From Allium sativum (lineage: Eukaryota; Streptophyta; Magnoliopsida; Asparagales; Amaryllidaceae), in the NCBI GenBank assembly GCA_030737875.1, contig CM060909.1, positions 33,283,159-33,347,158 of the forward strand: a DNA stretch of 64,000 nucleotides, given 5' to 3'. The position numbers were made by a program, and so were the translations under genes. Under the pieces are notes generated by a model, which worked only from the letters and a program-made list of their open reading frames with translations, was not told where the DNA came from and did no database searches. Positions 45,840 to 57,627 of the stretch are shown here, piece by piece; position 1 is the stretch's first letter; each line of letters begins with the position of its first letter.

Positions 45840-47416
45840 CTCCTGGACTATAAATCTAGGTTCAAAGATGAGATGGTTTTCAAAAACTCTTGCTTGTTAG
45901 AAAACATGTCTAGACACAGTGGGAATGGGACTCATAGGGCTAGAACCAAGTGTGGGGGAAAAAGTTGGTGGCACTCTTTCCATCGCATGCATCGCAAACA
46001 CATTTATCATTGTACAAATGATCCTTTCTTACATATAGTTAAATTGCATTTCGTTTTACAAATCATTTTACATCTAATTCATCTTTGGGTTCTATCTTTC
46101 ACATTTAGGAAACGTGTTCACAGTGTGGACACTGTTTAGTCTAGTGTGGGGGGAGTCTGCATTGCATTCTTTTGATTTTTCGTTAATTTTTCTTTCTTTT
46201 CATGTAGGACCATCATACATTTTATATCATAGTAACATACCATATTTTTTTTTAATATATGACTCATTTTCAATTGATACAACAAAATAAGTTTACAATT
46301 TCTAGCCAGTTGATAGTATTTTTTTTCTCTCAACTTAGATCGAATAAGAAATATAATGAAAAGTTTAATTTTGAGGGATAATAGTGTAACTAGTACATAG
46401 GGAGATTCTTAGGTGATGGCCATGAAATCTATTCTATATTGTAGACTTTGTTTAAATAAGTGGAGGACTTAAAATACTTATATTGGCTTTTCAAATCTTT
46501 AAAACTAAGTTGTGTTAAGTTGAATTCGCGTAACTCTCTTTTGTGCTTATATTTTCGATAATAATAATAATAGTATTCCAAGGGTATCCAACATTGCTTG
46601 TATATCGAGCGTTGGTGTGCAAACCCGCCAAGCTCTATCCGACACGTTGTTGACAAAGTCAAAGTTGGAATATCTTGGTCTCATTTTATGGGATTGGACA
46701 CCTAAGGATTACCGACACGTTGTTGACAAAGTCAAAGTCGGCCTGCACAATCCACCAAGCTCTTTACCCACTCTCCGTTAGTCCGCGAGGCAGTGCATGG
46801 GTGGTAAACCTTGGTCTTTTTAGGTGTATGTACTTAATCATAAATCTTAAAATTTTATAGAATAAAGAATAAGCGATGATACCCAAACACTTCTTGACCT
46901 TATTGATTTGACTAGCCATACATGAGAAAATTAGAATACCACTTTGCAAACTATGCCAAGCAAACTAAGAATTTATTTCATGGCTGCACTATGTTATCGA
47001 CCGAACTAACTGGCCAAACTGGAATTTAACATTTGAAAACTTGATTTATATTGAAAATTTGTGACAAGTTGAGGTATCTAAAATAAAATCAACTGATTAG
47101 AAAGTGTTAACTTAATTTGTTGTTCCACTTTCCTGAAACAAGTCGTGTTTTCATTTTTTTCGTTTTTATTTGCATATGTCCATTGCATTCATGTAGTTTC
47201 ATTAGAATCATAGCATACTGCATTTGGATTTTGTGGGTAGTATCCGCTGAAAACCCTCACGAGACACCACTCGTCCTACTGGGGACACCTAGAGGTTTAA
47301 CGGCTTGTTGCATACGCTCAATGCAATCGTATTTCCTACGAAAGTGCGACCTATCTAGTCAGTTTTTCATTTTTTGTTTTACTCGAGGACGAGTAAAAGA
47401 TAAGTGTGGGGGTATT
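45840..47416 (+). other. E5 3' non-coding region with repeated GTGTGGGGG tracts
   Basis: Contains polypurine-like AAGTGTGGGGGAAAAAG near 45949, AGTGTGGGGGGAG near 46142, and the true tract TAAGTGTGGGGGTATT at 47401-47416 next to the 3' LTR. A 30-bp direct repeat (CCGACACGTTGTTGACAAAG plus TCAAAGT) is at 46639-46668 and 46712-46741. No supportable ORF. Confidence 0.7.
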
Positions 47417-48660
47417 TTATTGACATTGAAAAGTGTTTATTTTATTACTCTTATGCTTTATCTTTTGTAAATAAATAAATGATACTTTGGGTATTTTTAT
47501 GTGTTTTACAGATTTCAAGCGTTGCCTCCTTCAATTCAAATCAAAGGCCAACAACAAGAAAGAGCTACTTCCTCACATCAAATTCATTTCAATTGCAAAA
47601 GAAGTAGTAGCTCACTGGTAAAGGCATAGGAATTGGTGCTAAGAGACCTGAGTTCGAACCCCGTCAAGCTCACTTTTTGCCAAAGAACAGAACGCGTTCA
47701 CACTGGCCCTTTGCTTTGAGGAATATTTGGATTAGTGTTATGTTATATATATACATACACATATTCATGTGTATGTATTTATGATGTGCACCAATTAACA
47801 TTTCAGCAATAGCCATATTCTTATCATGAAATTAAATTCAAATCATTCAATTTCAATTAGAATAATTCCTGATTGAATTGCTGCCAAGAAAAGATCAATT
47901 GTGAAGATTTTATCCTTTGTTGCCTTTGGAGTCTAATAAGTCCTTGTTTGGAAGAATTAATTATATGCAATCTTTTATCAATCAATTAGCCACATGGGAG
48001 AATTGAGAGATATGAAAAATATTTACCATGATATGCCCAGATTTTCTCCAATCAAGCTGAGTCAAGGAAGGCAAGAGATATTCATGAATGAGGAGGCCCA
48101 TTTATTCATAAACCTAATTATGGTTTTCCCATTCTCATCTATAAATATGTGTTGTAACCATTGTAAAATTCATTCTTCTGTACTCTCTTTTAGTTTTAAT
48201 AAAGCTTTCTTTTCTTTAGTTTCTGCATTTTATTTTCATGGCAAATTGTGTTGTCTAGTCAATTAGATTTGCTAGAACACAATTTGCTATTGCTTCTATT
48301 TTTCTTACTAGTGATTGACCGTCTGATTAGATTCAACGGTAATCCTAGTTTTTATTTTCAGTTGTTGATTTCTTCTCTGCAATTTTATTTCCAGTGTTCT
48401 ATTTTATTTTAATCATTGAATTTATTACAGATCCGATTAGATTCGAATTTGTAGTGAATTTAATTGCATCTTTTATTCGTAGTTTCAGTTTTTATTTTAC
48501 TTTGCGGAAAAAAATCAACCTCCAGCTTCGTCTAACATGCCCAAGAAAAAAAAAATTTAATTAAACCTCCCTGTGTTCGACCTATATGCTACATGTCTGT
48601 ATGCTTGCAGAATTTATTACAAATGTCGCGCTTTTCTAATTCATAGACTAGCGTCGATCA
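47417..48660 (+). repeat. E5 3' LTR, 1244 bp
   Basis: Near-identical to 40764-42003; small indels near 47465 and 47940. Ends GCGTCGATCA and is followed by the TSD ACGAT. The tRNA-like segment is at 47601-47678. Confidence 0.93.
47601..47678 (+). ncRNA. tRNA-like (SINE-type) Pol III segment in E5 3' LTR
   Basis: Identical copy of 40943-41020: A-box at 47608-47618, B-box at 47650-47662, then TTTTT. Confidence 0.55.
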
Positions 48661-50728
48661 ACGATCAAACTATTTTATTCAACCTATGAATATTCTATTC
48701 GGTTCATTTATTAAATAAAATGTTATCTTTATTTTTCTAACTTATTTTTAGAAAATTTCGGCGGCATAACGGCATGATACTAGAAACGGGACGAGGCCTA
48801 GCCTTATCCCCGGTCTAGTGAAGGCCCACGCCATTCACACATCAATCAAAATCACCAAACAACCAAATTCAAATCAAATAAACTAGTCAACTACACAACC
48901 AAACAAACAAGTCCATGGTCTGTGGACGATTGTGTCGGGTGCTACTAAGCATCGTCTGCATCCTAGTATATATATATAACTAGAAAAGAAATTGAAGAGT
49001 GAGAATTTCTCACCGATAGCTATCCAACTTCATGACACTTCTTTTATAGAAATCTTCGTCGTTCTCGTCTCTTTATCACCTTTGTTGCCCGTATTCTCTA
49101 CATATGTAAAAATCGAATTTTTACTTTGCTATTCAATATATAAAAATCCTATTTTTATTATGCTGCTATATAAAAAGATTCTGCCTTTTTTAGTTTAAAA
49201 ATCTCGCCTTTTTCAATTTAAAGATTCTCGCCCTTTTCAATTTAAAAATCTCGCCTTTTCAATTTAAAAATCTCGCCTTTTTCAATTTAAAAATCTCGCC
49301 TTTTTCAATTTAAAAATCTAGTCTTTTAGCGAATAAAAATCAAGTCTTTTATTAACTAAGGAAATCAGTTTTTATAACCTAAGGAAATCGAAATAAACTA
49401 AATAAACAAAAATAAAAAGAAAGACTCACTGTTTAGCGCGTTCAGGGGGGTGATCGGTGGTTCAAGAAAGGGGGAGGAAGGGATCGTCGGCCTGAGGGAA
49501 AGGGGGGGCTCGAAGTTGCTACTTTGCGCGGAGGTGGGCTCCGGCGGACTGAGGTTGGCACGGACGGTGGGACCTGTGCTGGACTTCGGTGGTGAGGGCT
49601 GAATAGGGTCTCGCGACAAGGTGTCGGGGGTCTGGAGGGTTTCGCGTGGGGTTCTAAGAGGAGGGAGAAGCAGCGGAGAGAGAGTGAGGCGGTGTTGAGG
49701 GCGGAGAGAGGAGCGACGGCGTCTGGAGTGGGACATCGACGAGGGCAGGAGGGCTTCGGCCATTTTTTTATTTATTTATTTTTTCCCCCGTTGACCATCT
49801 GAGAGAGAAAGAAGAGGGGTGAGGGAGTTATATAATATAATTTATTTTATTTTTATATCCAAAAAGCAACTTTTTCTTTCGAACTCCGAATCGAACCTAA
49901 CGACTGTCGTCCCTAGCGTAATACCCCCATTCCGAACAGAATGGGATATGTATCGTAGGCCGATTCGATCGTTACGATCAGTTTCCATTGAATTTTAAAA
50001 CATAAATCAGTATACATTCAATTTGAACGCACATTTCAATTTACCGGGGCCACATACAGTCTCTAAAAATTCCCGAAAATATTTTCTAGCTTCGTATTGA
50101 CGATACGATCCTAACAAAACTAGTTTCGTCGAATTCTGAGACCGTTAGAAAAATGGCCAATTTCCAGTCGATTAAAATCAACTGAAACTGGTCAAACGCG
50201 TTTTCCTTTGCCACGCTCACATATTGATTTGAAAAATTATGAAATTTGGAATCTAGCAATAATTTGACATCACGGACCCAACAAAAGTGGTTTCGTCGAA
50301 ATCCGAGGTCGTTTGCAAAATGTTCATTTTTAAGGGCCTGAATTCCATAGCGACAATTCAGAATTTTCAACCGGACATATCTTTTGATCCCCGCTATGAA
50401 ATTTTGATTATTCGGATTCGTTGGAAAGATATTCTCAATTAGATCCTATTGTTTTTGGTTTCACTAAAATCCGGTTTGTTTTTCACCCGGTATATTCAAT
50501 TGAAGTTTGAAATCGAATTATCGAACTACCGCGCCATTTTCAATTTTATTTATAATTATATATAAATATTTATATTCTAACGACGACGTATATAATATAT
50601 ACGTCGAATTCTATTCAAAATAAATTTCTCGTCGATATTATTTAAAATAATCTATTTTAAATGTTCAAAATTCGCTAAAATTGCTAAAATAAAAAATTTA
50701 AACTGGCCCGGATTTTCGGGTTATTACA
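48661..50728 (-). repeat. E4 right LTR, second segment
   Basis: Begins with the E5 TSD ACGAT and follows 33084-35214. Six units of the 23-bp repeat (49183-49320) against nine in the left LTR; Pro/Arg-rich leader ORF at 49763-49398 (minus); TATA region near 49830. Ends TTCGGGTTATTACA. Confidence 0.92.
49183..49320. repeat. 23-bp tandem repeat, 6 units (E4 right LTR)
   Basis: Units start at 49183, 49206, 49230, 49253, 49275 and 49298. Confidence 0.85.
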
Positions 50729-51365
50729 CCCCACCCCCGTATCTCTTACACAGTATGTTAGTAGCACCTTAGAGTATTGTACGGTATGTAGTGCTAACTC
50801 TTTGGTTGCAGGTCCAGGTTCAGGTATGATTGCATTATACCTGTTATTATTCTGTTTAGATGCTTATCGCTCATACCAGGCTTTATGTCTGACCCAGAGT
50901 TTTATGTCTCCTCTTATTACTCTGGGTGCTTACACGAGCAGACTAGAGACAGGTTAGCTGGTGATGCGCGAGTAGCTGATTCGGAGGCAAGCAGGAAGCT
51001 TCCACGTATGATATATAGATATTCTCCCTGTGTCGTTGGTGGTCGCTACTTAGGCATTAGTAGTGTACCTCCTTTATCTTACTTTTTCTTTTTGAGACAG
51101 TTTGGAGAGTTGTAATAAGCTGTATTTTGGATTTCCGCTGCTATGATGCTTAGTTCTGGTTTTCAGCTTATGCACTGTCTCTCCTGTTTTATGTCAAGTA
51201 TGTTATTATTATATTTTGTTCTTTGTGCTGTGAGACATTCTACAAGTTCTTTGTATGTTCATTTCCTTCTTCCCTTTCCTTCTGACGACCCGTTCCGTGC
51301 TAATTGGACATGTGTACAGCGCACCTTTGGAGTAAATGTCGGTTGGTGTGGGGCGGGCCGTCACA
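50729..51365 (+). repeat. E3 3' LTR, second segment
   Basis: Begins with the E4 TSD CCCCA and follows 22147-22782, ending GGGCGGGCCGTCACA. Contains the stem-loop at 50927-50940. Confidence 0.92.
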
Positions 51366-52687
51366 CTAACTACCGCTGCAAAAAGTCCAGCGCACCAATA
51401 AGCATCACACCCCATCAGACTAGTATAGAAAAGATGAGAAATACACCGCAATTCACTATAAACTGATCTCATGATTTATCGATTTTTGTATGATTTTCTT
51501 TTGATTTTCAAAGGATGAGAATTTGCTGAAATAACTCGCGGTGCAGAAAAAAGAAGTTTGACCAAAAAGAAAATGAATTTAGGGTTTAAGGGAAGTGTAG
51601 TTTATTTATAGAAAGAATTTAATATTTTTATATTCTATTATTTTATTTATTTTTAGTTCTGCGCTGTTTGTATTCGGCTTTAAAAATCTCCGTGACCACA
51701 TACGACACCCAAAAATCATGAAAACTGGCATGTAGCTACAGTTCTGCATTGCGGACCCAATGAAATTGGTTTCGTCGAATTCCGACTCTGTTTGCTCACA
51801 CAGCGTATTTTTAACTGTCAAAACACTGACTGTTTTTCACTCTAAAAATCTGTATGGCCAAACAGTGACCCCAAAAATCACGGAACTTGGAATCTAACAA
51901 TAATTTGATGCTGCTGATCCAACAAAATTAGTTTCATCGAATTCCGACTTCATTTGCAAAAGTGGCTATTTTTAAAGCTTTAAATAACCCTTTTAAATAT
52001 ATAAATATATTTTAAAACAATTAAATTTAATATCTAAAAATAAATATTATTGTATATTTTCACAGTAGAATATCGTACAGCTCTAGAATATTCCTATATG
52101 AATTTCTAACTCGATATTTCAATCCTGATTAAATCGATATTCGATTTATAATGAAATCCCTTTTAAAAATATAATTAATTGCTTTATAAATTATAAAGGA
52201 ATTCCACAGCAACTTTTCTAAATTTTGATTTGGACATAAATCAAAATCTACACGACGAAATCCCGATTTTTCTCTTCTACTTGAAAAATATACTTCACCA
52301 GCTCCACACGTTTCCTATTTCACAGAAATCCGATTTAAAACGAACCCTGTACATTCAGTTGAAGTTCAAATCGCCAAATTACGAACTGCCGCGCCATTTC
52401 GAGCTCGATTATAATTAAAATATAATTATATGTTTCAATGGTCATTATTTAAATATATTTGTTTACATAATTCAACTCTAAACTGAATTATATATTTTAA
52501 ATAATCCATTTCATACTGTATTGTGAATTCCACTATTTTTGATTATTTCTGAATTTAAGTATATTATCCTATTATTTAATTAATTAAATATTCTATATAA
52601 TTTAATTAAACAACCATTTATTTCTCTATATCACTATTTAATGTTAAATAAATTAATTATAACACCGTAAAAACACGGGTTGTTACA
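51366..52687 (-). repeat. E2 right LTR, second segment
   Basis: Begins with the E3 TSD CTAAC and follows 14249-15570. Carries the minus TATA box at 51603-51610 and ends GGGTTGTTACA, followed by the TSD TTGAG. Confidence 0.92.
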
Positions 52688-52692
52688 TTGAG
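52688..52692. repeat. target-site duplication of E2 (right copy, TTGAG)
   Basis: Matches 10861-10865. Confidence 0.9.
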
Positions 52693-52729
52693 CCTCGGCA
52701 ATAGCGTTGAGCTTCTTTCGTTTAACCAT
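52693..52729 (-). pseudogene. E8 gag fragment, start
   Basis: Minus-strand ATG at 52729 opens M-V-K-R-K-K-L-N-A-I-A-E and runs into the E2 insertion; the frame continues at 10865 after skipping E2 and one TSD copy. It lies 130 bp from the putative LTR, the same distance as in E1. Confidence 0.5.
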
Positions 52730-52858
52730 GATGAAAAGCAAGTGAGATCTATTTTCAAAACAAAGTCAATGTCGAAATTCGAAATATAAAACAATAAATC
52801 GAATCCGAAGACCAAAGTCAAAAATCAAGACCAAAGCCGAAGTATTGACGTGAGAAAT

Positions 52859-54290
52859 TGTTAATTTGCACACGTCACCCCCAAGTGTAAGTCTAATAGT
52901 AAACTAGCAAACCAAATATTAAAAGTACAAGAAATGAAAAGGGGAGCACAACTTTTATATGGTTCGGCACTAATGCCAACGTCCACTTTATAGTAGTCAT
53001 TCATCATATATTTGTCCGTTACAATGCTTGTATAAATTCGGACAATTTATGTGTATAAAGTTGTATGGTAGAATAACAAATAACTTTTTAATTCTTAACC
53101 TTAACCAAAATGTCCTTCTTCTTCTTCTTCAATGAGCCAAAGTGCATTGGTATGAGAAACAATGTCCAAGAAATTCCAAATCTGTCCAAAAGCAAGCCAA
53201 AAGTCCAAGTTAATGCCAAAAAGTTGTAGGCAAGCTTCCATGTGAAGTTTATTAGTCCATGAAGAAATCTCAAGTCATGAGAATAACCATGGAAGCCATT
53301 AATGGTGTCTTGGGGCTACAAACCCACGTGCCAAAGCGTGGACAAAGTCCAAAAATGTCAACCCTTTAGAATTCCAAGGAAAGGGGTATTTATATGTGAG
53401 ATTTGGAGGCATCATCTTGAATTTCATATCCCGAGTGGATGCGAAATTCATATTCCTAAAACTTTGCCAAACAACCATAATGCTTTGAAAAATTCGAATC
53501 CCGGAGCTATGATATTTCGCATCATGAACTCCCTTGAGCAATACGAGCCGCTCAGCCAAATCCAGGTGACCCGCACGGTGAAAATCCCCATTGCCACTTC
53601 TCTTTGCCATTTACCTAATTTTGTATCCCGATCTCTGCCAAATTTCCGTATCCTGATCACTAAGTCATGCATGAGAATTCACATCGCCTCCCTATGTCGA
53701 TCTAGGGATTTCGCATCCCGATACCATAACCAAATCCATATCCACCTCCTGGTCAGATTAGAAGAATTCAGATCCTGAACCATCGATGTGCAAATGACAA
53801 TTTCGCATCGCCTCTCGAGTCAATTCACTATTTTTTTTACTTCAAATCCTAGGATTCAAAAATTGTCAGATCCATGTGCTAAAATCCGGAGCCTGCCAAG
53901 CTTGGCTTGCAGTCATGGTTTTTGATGATTTTCATGTGTCGATCATGTCATTTTGACATGCCAAATCATGAGTTTTCCAAATTGCCAAATTATGAGATGT
54001 TGAGTTGCACACACGATTTTTGGTGATCGTTCCATGCCAAACAACAGCTTTTGAGTGAGAAAAACAAGAATTTACCAAAATCCAAATATTTTCCATAATG
54101 AGTTTTGCATTGTGATTGAACTGAAGCGCTCAAGAATTTTGAGCTGATCAGACCGAGTCAATCCCATATTCTTACCATGCCATATTTTCCAAGTTTATTA
54201 ACGACTTTTCCAATCTGATAATTGATGATATTTTCAACCTTTTCCAAACATGTCACGACTCTAACCAAATCCCTTTGTGTTTTCTGACGA
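52859..54290 (-). repeat. E8 putative Tat-like LTR (outer end uncertain)
   Basis: Plus strand begins TGTTAATTTGCACACGTCA. It shares order and short blocks with the E1 LTR: CCCCAAGTGTA against ACCAAGTGTACTT, the TTATATGGTTCG...CCAACGTCCACTTT block against 8554-8594, and GTTACAA. A minus TATA box (CATATAAATACCC, 53396-53387) lies about 530 bp from the gag-side end. I cannot find a clean primer site at 52840-52858 or fix the outer end, so 54290 is approximate. Confidence 0.45.
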
Positions 54291-55333
54291 TGTTCTCGAG
54301 ACTTGAGCGCGTCGCCAACCATAATCTTGATGTGTGACTACTTTGCCAAAAAGCTGGTCAACAATAACAATATATCTCAAGAAAATATCATTGGCTGCAT
54401 GTATAGAGAAAATGGCATAGTCATTAACAGTTTGAGGAAGACGACCAAGGCTACAATTGATGAAAGCATATCCCATGAAAACATAACCGAGGAGCTTGTT
54501 GCTGATGTTAAGGTTAGTATGAGGCCAAATGAACTTAATAATGATATCAATCTCAAACGCAAAGTAGCAGCTAACAGTGTTCCAAAATTGATAATGATTT
54601 TATTAATGTTTTAAATCTTGATCGCAAGATAACAAGTATTCCAGGGGCAACTGCAATGCTAGTGTTATCAAGAATACTTTCATGAAGCGAGGCAAGTTAA
54701 GCAATGAAATTATAAAAGAGGCAGGTGAAACTACATAAATGGCTCTGAGCACATTCCATTATGTTGTTCTTTGTGCCAAAAACGTCACCCTTGCTATGTT
54801 GAGGGAGTTCATTAATGTTGCTTGGAAAATCAAGTATCCGCCGCTTGTAGTCTTCTTATAGCCTGAATTAACAGCTAATGGAAAATCAGCAATCTAAGAA
54901 AGACAACTTTATTTTGTCAACAAAGCAACAGGAGCCGTAAGCATTATAATTAAAATACAATTTTCATTTTCTAGGTGGTGACTTGTTAACTGCTACAAAA
55001 TGGCTGAAATGGATCGAGAAGCCTTCACAAAACCTTAAGGACAAGGTTATTTTGAAGGAGAGGGGAATGTCAACCGCTGTTGGGCCTGTTTATGTAATTA
55101 GGGTGCCTTGTTTAATTTGGTCCATGTTCTGGGGATTATAGCGTTATGTATAAAGCTTATATATAGCTGGATATAATATGTATCATGCATATATTGAAAA
55201 AGCAAAAGCAATTTATTCCCGCTACTTTATTCTTTTTTTATTTCACACTTACTACACCTTCACCCTCTTTCCCCGTTCTCTGGTCATCTTCTCCGATCAG
55301 CTTCCCTTCTCTACTACTTATAACCTCCTGCTC
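54291..55333. other. unrecognised degraded sequence
   Basis: A short frame at 54303-54614 (plus) and further fragments at 54720-54860 and 54990-55140 read like exon pieces of a decayed gene or transposon, but I recognise no domain and the frames are broken. 55080-55330 is ordinary AT-rich DNA. Confidence 0.3.
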
Positions 55334-55625
55334 TGTTAAAGTTTGATGTAAAATGATTTTGAGAAGAAGATCAGATCAAACATATTCATTGATGTATTTT
55401 GTATTGAAAGCGGCAAAACTTTATTATTAGTTGATAATGAAATGAGGTGTACAAGGTGGTGTATATATAGCATTGCTTAGTTTACAATGCGACTAAATGA
55501 AATAACAATGGGCTTCAAGGCCCAGTTAAGTAAAACCTAACACCGCAATATAAAGTATCTTAACCCAAAAGCAGTTCACTGTCTCTATCATTCTCTAATT
55601 GCTCCCTTCAAATCTAGGGTTGTCT
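55334..55625 (-). repeat. possible short copia-type solo LTR
   Basis: Plus strand begins TGTTAAAGTTTGATG. On the minus strand a TATATATA box (55470-55463) is followed about 40 bp later by AATAAA (55425-55420), a compact LTR promoter/polyA layout. No primer site or partner LTR is seen, so a solo LTR or truncated copy is the best guess. Confidence 0.35.
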
Positions 55626-55672
55626 CCAAACCTAAATTTGATGTCGAAGAGAGAAAAGATGGCTCTTTTTTT

Positions 55673-57091
55673 TGTTAGAATTTATACCCTAGAGGCAATC
55701 GATTTGATGTGATTAATAACATTGTTAATGTTATTGTTTTGTTCGGAATAAAAAATATTCTTCTATGTTATATTTACTGCGTAAAATAAATATTAACATA
55801 ATAGAAGTCCTTAGAATAATAATAGGAAATTATATAGTTCGAGTAAGACTTGAACTTGAGATTATATAATATGTTAAGTATTGTAATTCTTAAATGTCCC
55901 TAGTCGAGTTTTATTGTTTATATAGGACAACAGTGAAACATTGAGACTAGTATGTTGATTGACTGATGATCACATCTCATTGGTCATTAATATATGTGAT
56001 ATTAATGTCAAGACAGGAATACGTATTGGAGAATAGCGTTTTGGGCTGATCCAACATGAAAACAACATGGAATACAATTAACAGTATCATAAGTTATTTT
56101 CATAGTGGCAGTGATGTAATGGTCCTCGGACCTGAAATCATTTTAATTTTGTTTGAGGATTTTTGTATTTTGATATCATCAAAAGTTACTTTTGACCAAG
56201 TGGACGATTAAGGCGGTCGTTGGATACATCTCGAATCGAATGAAAATTATGAATGATCTAGATGAAATTTAACAATACAATATTTGTAGTGATATACATG
56301 AGCCTCTTGATTGAGTGAGACTGTGAAATGCATGGTCGTGCTCAAATATTGATTTGTTTTAAATAGTCTACTCATTTATCAAGATAAACAGATTAAATTA
56401 TAAAAAGGGTGATATGTTCCATGCCTCGAGTTTAATTCCGGATTTATTGGCTAAAAGGATTATATTACATTGATACACTGGCCACAGAAAAGGCTATTTT
56501 GAATCATTGATCTTATTATAACTTGGGTAGCAGTGATGTATTACTAGATGTCGCTCACTGTTTATAATTTTAAATATGATTTAAAATAATTGCCAATGTT
56601 ACAGTAACTTATAGGGTCACACAAAAGAACGTTTAAAAGGGTGAGAATAATTCTTGACAGAAGAGAAAATTCAATCATTGACATTTTCTTTGGTTTACAA
56701 ATGGTAAAAGGATTTAAAGTTATCCCTAAATAAATATCTTGTTTTATATTTAAGAAGGGTGCGACCCTTATTTTAAATGCACGATACAAATGGAAAAACG
56801 AGATATTAAAATGGGGATGAAACCCCTAGAAATCCCAATCAGCTAGTACTGAGATCTCATCAATCTTTAATTTGCTTAACGAAGATGAAAGAGGCATTCT
56901 TGGACTCCTCAAGAGGCGGCTTCTCCAATCATGCTTGATTCGATGCAGTCCAGATCCAAATCATTTTTCACGAGAGGGAATCTATTAAAAGGTATAAATT
57001 TTCTCGATTTGCAATTTTTTAGCATAGATCCATTTAATTAGGGTTAGAAATTGTTTCATTCCGCTGTTGATTTAATCGATGAACTCTAACA
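55673..57091 (+). repeat. E9: Ty1/copia-type 5' LTR, about 1.42 kb
   Basis: Starts TGTTAGAATTTATACCC and ends GAACTCTAACA; TG...CA ends are followed immediately by an initiator-Met-type primer site. The TGTTAGAA start and the LTR-primer junction are typical of plant copia elements. The partner LTR is not in the window. Confidence 0.7.
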
Positions 57092-57627
57092 GTGGTATCA
57101 GAACTTGGCTTGCTAAATAATTAGTAATTTGGGCTATGTTTTGAATGATCTGTCAATGATTTCTTAGATTTTAGCCGAACTAAAAAACACGGATTCAAAA
57201 CCACATGATAAAATCATTTCAATAGTAAAATCATTTCACTATAAATAAAACTTTATATTTGTTATAAAAGTTTAAAGTAAATTTATTGTTGAATTCTAGA
57301 TATCAGATCTGTTTCATATAGTTATTGACTAACCTTCTTAAACAAAGGCAACATGATTTATCTGTTTAAATATGAATCTATGTCTAATTTAATTTTGGTG
57401 ATCAGATATAGTTTCTACTAGACAATAAATCAAAATGTTTGATTAGAACATCACTACTGTTTACCTGTTTAATCTGTTTTGTCTAAAACTCAACATGTAG
57501 GTCTACACCCCTTTATAACTTGACCTGGTAGTTTAAAAATAGGATCTGGAATATCATTCACAGTCGATTCAGCAATTTTGGGTTCGATGCTTTGAACCCC
57601 ACGGAGTTCGTAAACCCGAACCCACGA
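57092..57627 (+). other. E9 primer site and truncated leader
   Basis: 57092-57108 is GTGGTATCAGAACTTGG, matching the initiator Met tRNA site. About 515 bp of leader follow without a visible gag before E6 interrupts at 57628. CACGA at 57623-57627 should be the left TSD of E6; its partner is off the window. Confidence 0.65.

Larger units (their letters stand above)
40764..48660 (+). mobile_element. E5: Athila-like non-autonomous LTR retrotransposon with one long ORF
   Basis: LTRs of 1240 bp (40764-42003) and 1244 bp (47417-48660) flank 5.4 kb. The primer site matches Asp tRNA and the polypurine tract is GTGTGGGGG, both as in Athila elements. LTRs are nearly identical, so the insertion is recent. 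No gag domain, protease, RT or integrase motif is visible; the only long ORF is 44535-45839. Ends appear to be TT...CA with TSD ACGAT, one base off the usual TG start. The element probably uses proteins from an Athila relative. Confidence 0.9.
28658..50728 (-). mobile_element. E4: LARD with 6.56-kb LTRs and 1.0-kb internal domain
   Basis: Direct repeats at 28658-35214 and at 36250-40763 joined with 48661-50728 flank 1035 bp of internal DNA. Minus orientation: primer site next to 36250, polypurine tract next to 35214. LTR ends are TGTAA...TTACA and the TSD is CCCCA. There is no gag or pol. The LTRs differ by scattered substitutions and by copy number of short tandem arrays, so this is younger than E2. 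Without E5 the element is about 14.2 kb, over nine-tenths of it LTR. Confidence 0.93.
20433..51365 (+). mobile_element. E3: chromodomain gypsy derivative lacking reverse transcriptase
   Basis: LTRs of about 2.35 kb (20433-22782, and 26916-28657 joined with 50729-51365) flank a 4133-bp centre. The centre has an initiator-Met-type primer site, a broken gag with two zinc knuckles, a protease remnant, a hairpin-rich tract where RT and RNase H should be, an integrase remnant without its catalytic core, a chromodomain, and a polypurine tract. Chromodomain and knuckles place it with plant chromoviruses, most like Tekay/Del. It cannot move by itself. The TSD is CTAAC. E6 is a second copy of the family. 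Confidence 0.92.
10866..52687 (-). mobile_element. E2: LARD-type non-autonomous LTR retrotransposon (4.7-kb LTRs)
   Basis: Two long direct repeats (10866-15570, and 17057-20432 joined with 51366-52687) flank only 1486 bp of internal DNA. The minus strand has a primer site for initiator Met tRNA at the right LTR and a polypurine tract at the left LTR. LTR ends are TGTAA...TTACA and the 5-bp TSD is TTGAG. There is no gag or pol. Long LTRs around a short non-coding centre define LARDs. The 42-kb span is due to the nested E3, E4 and E5; the element itself is about 10.9 kb. Confidence 0.93.

Noticed and set aside
28658..50728. Large segmental duplication (28.7-35.2 kb against 36.3-50.7 kb)
   Set aside because: The copies are LTRs of one element, shown by primer site, polypurine tract and TSD.
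54303..54614. Host gene of 103 codons
   Set aside because: No recognisable domain, broken downstream frames, no supporting splice or promoter signals.
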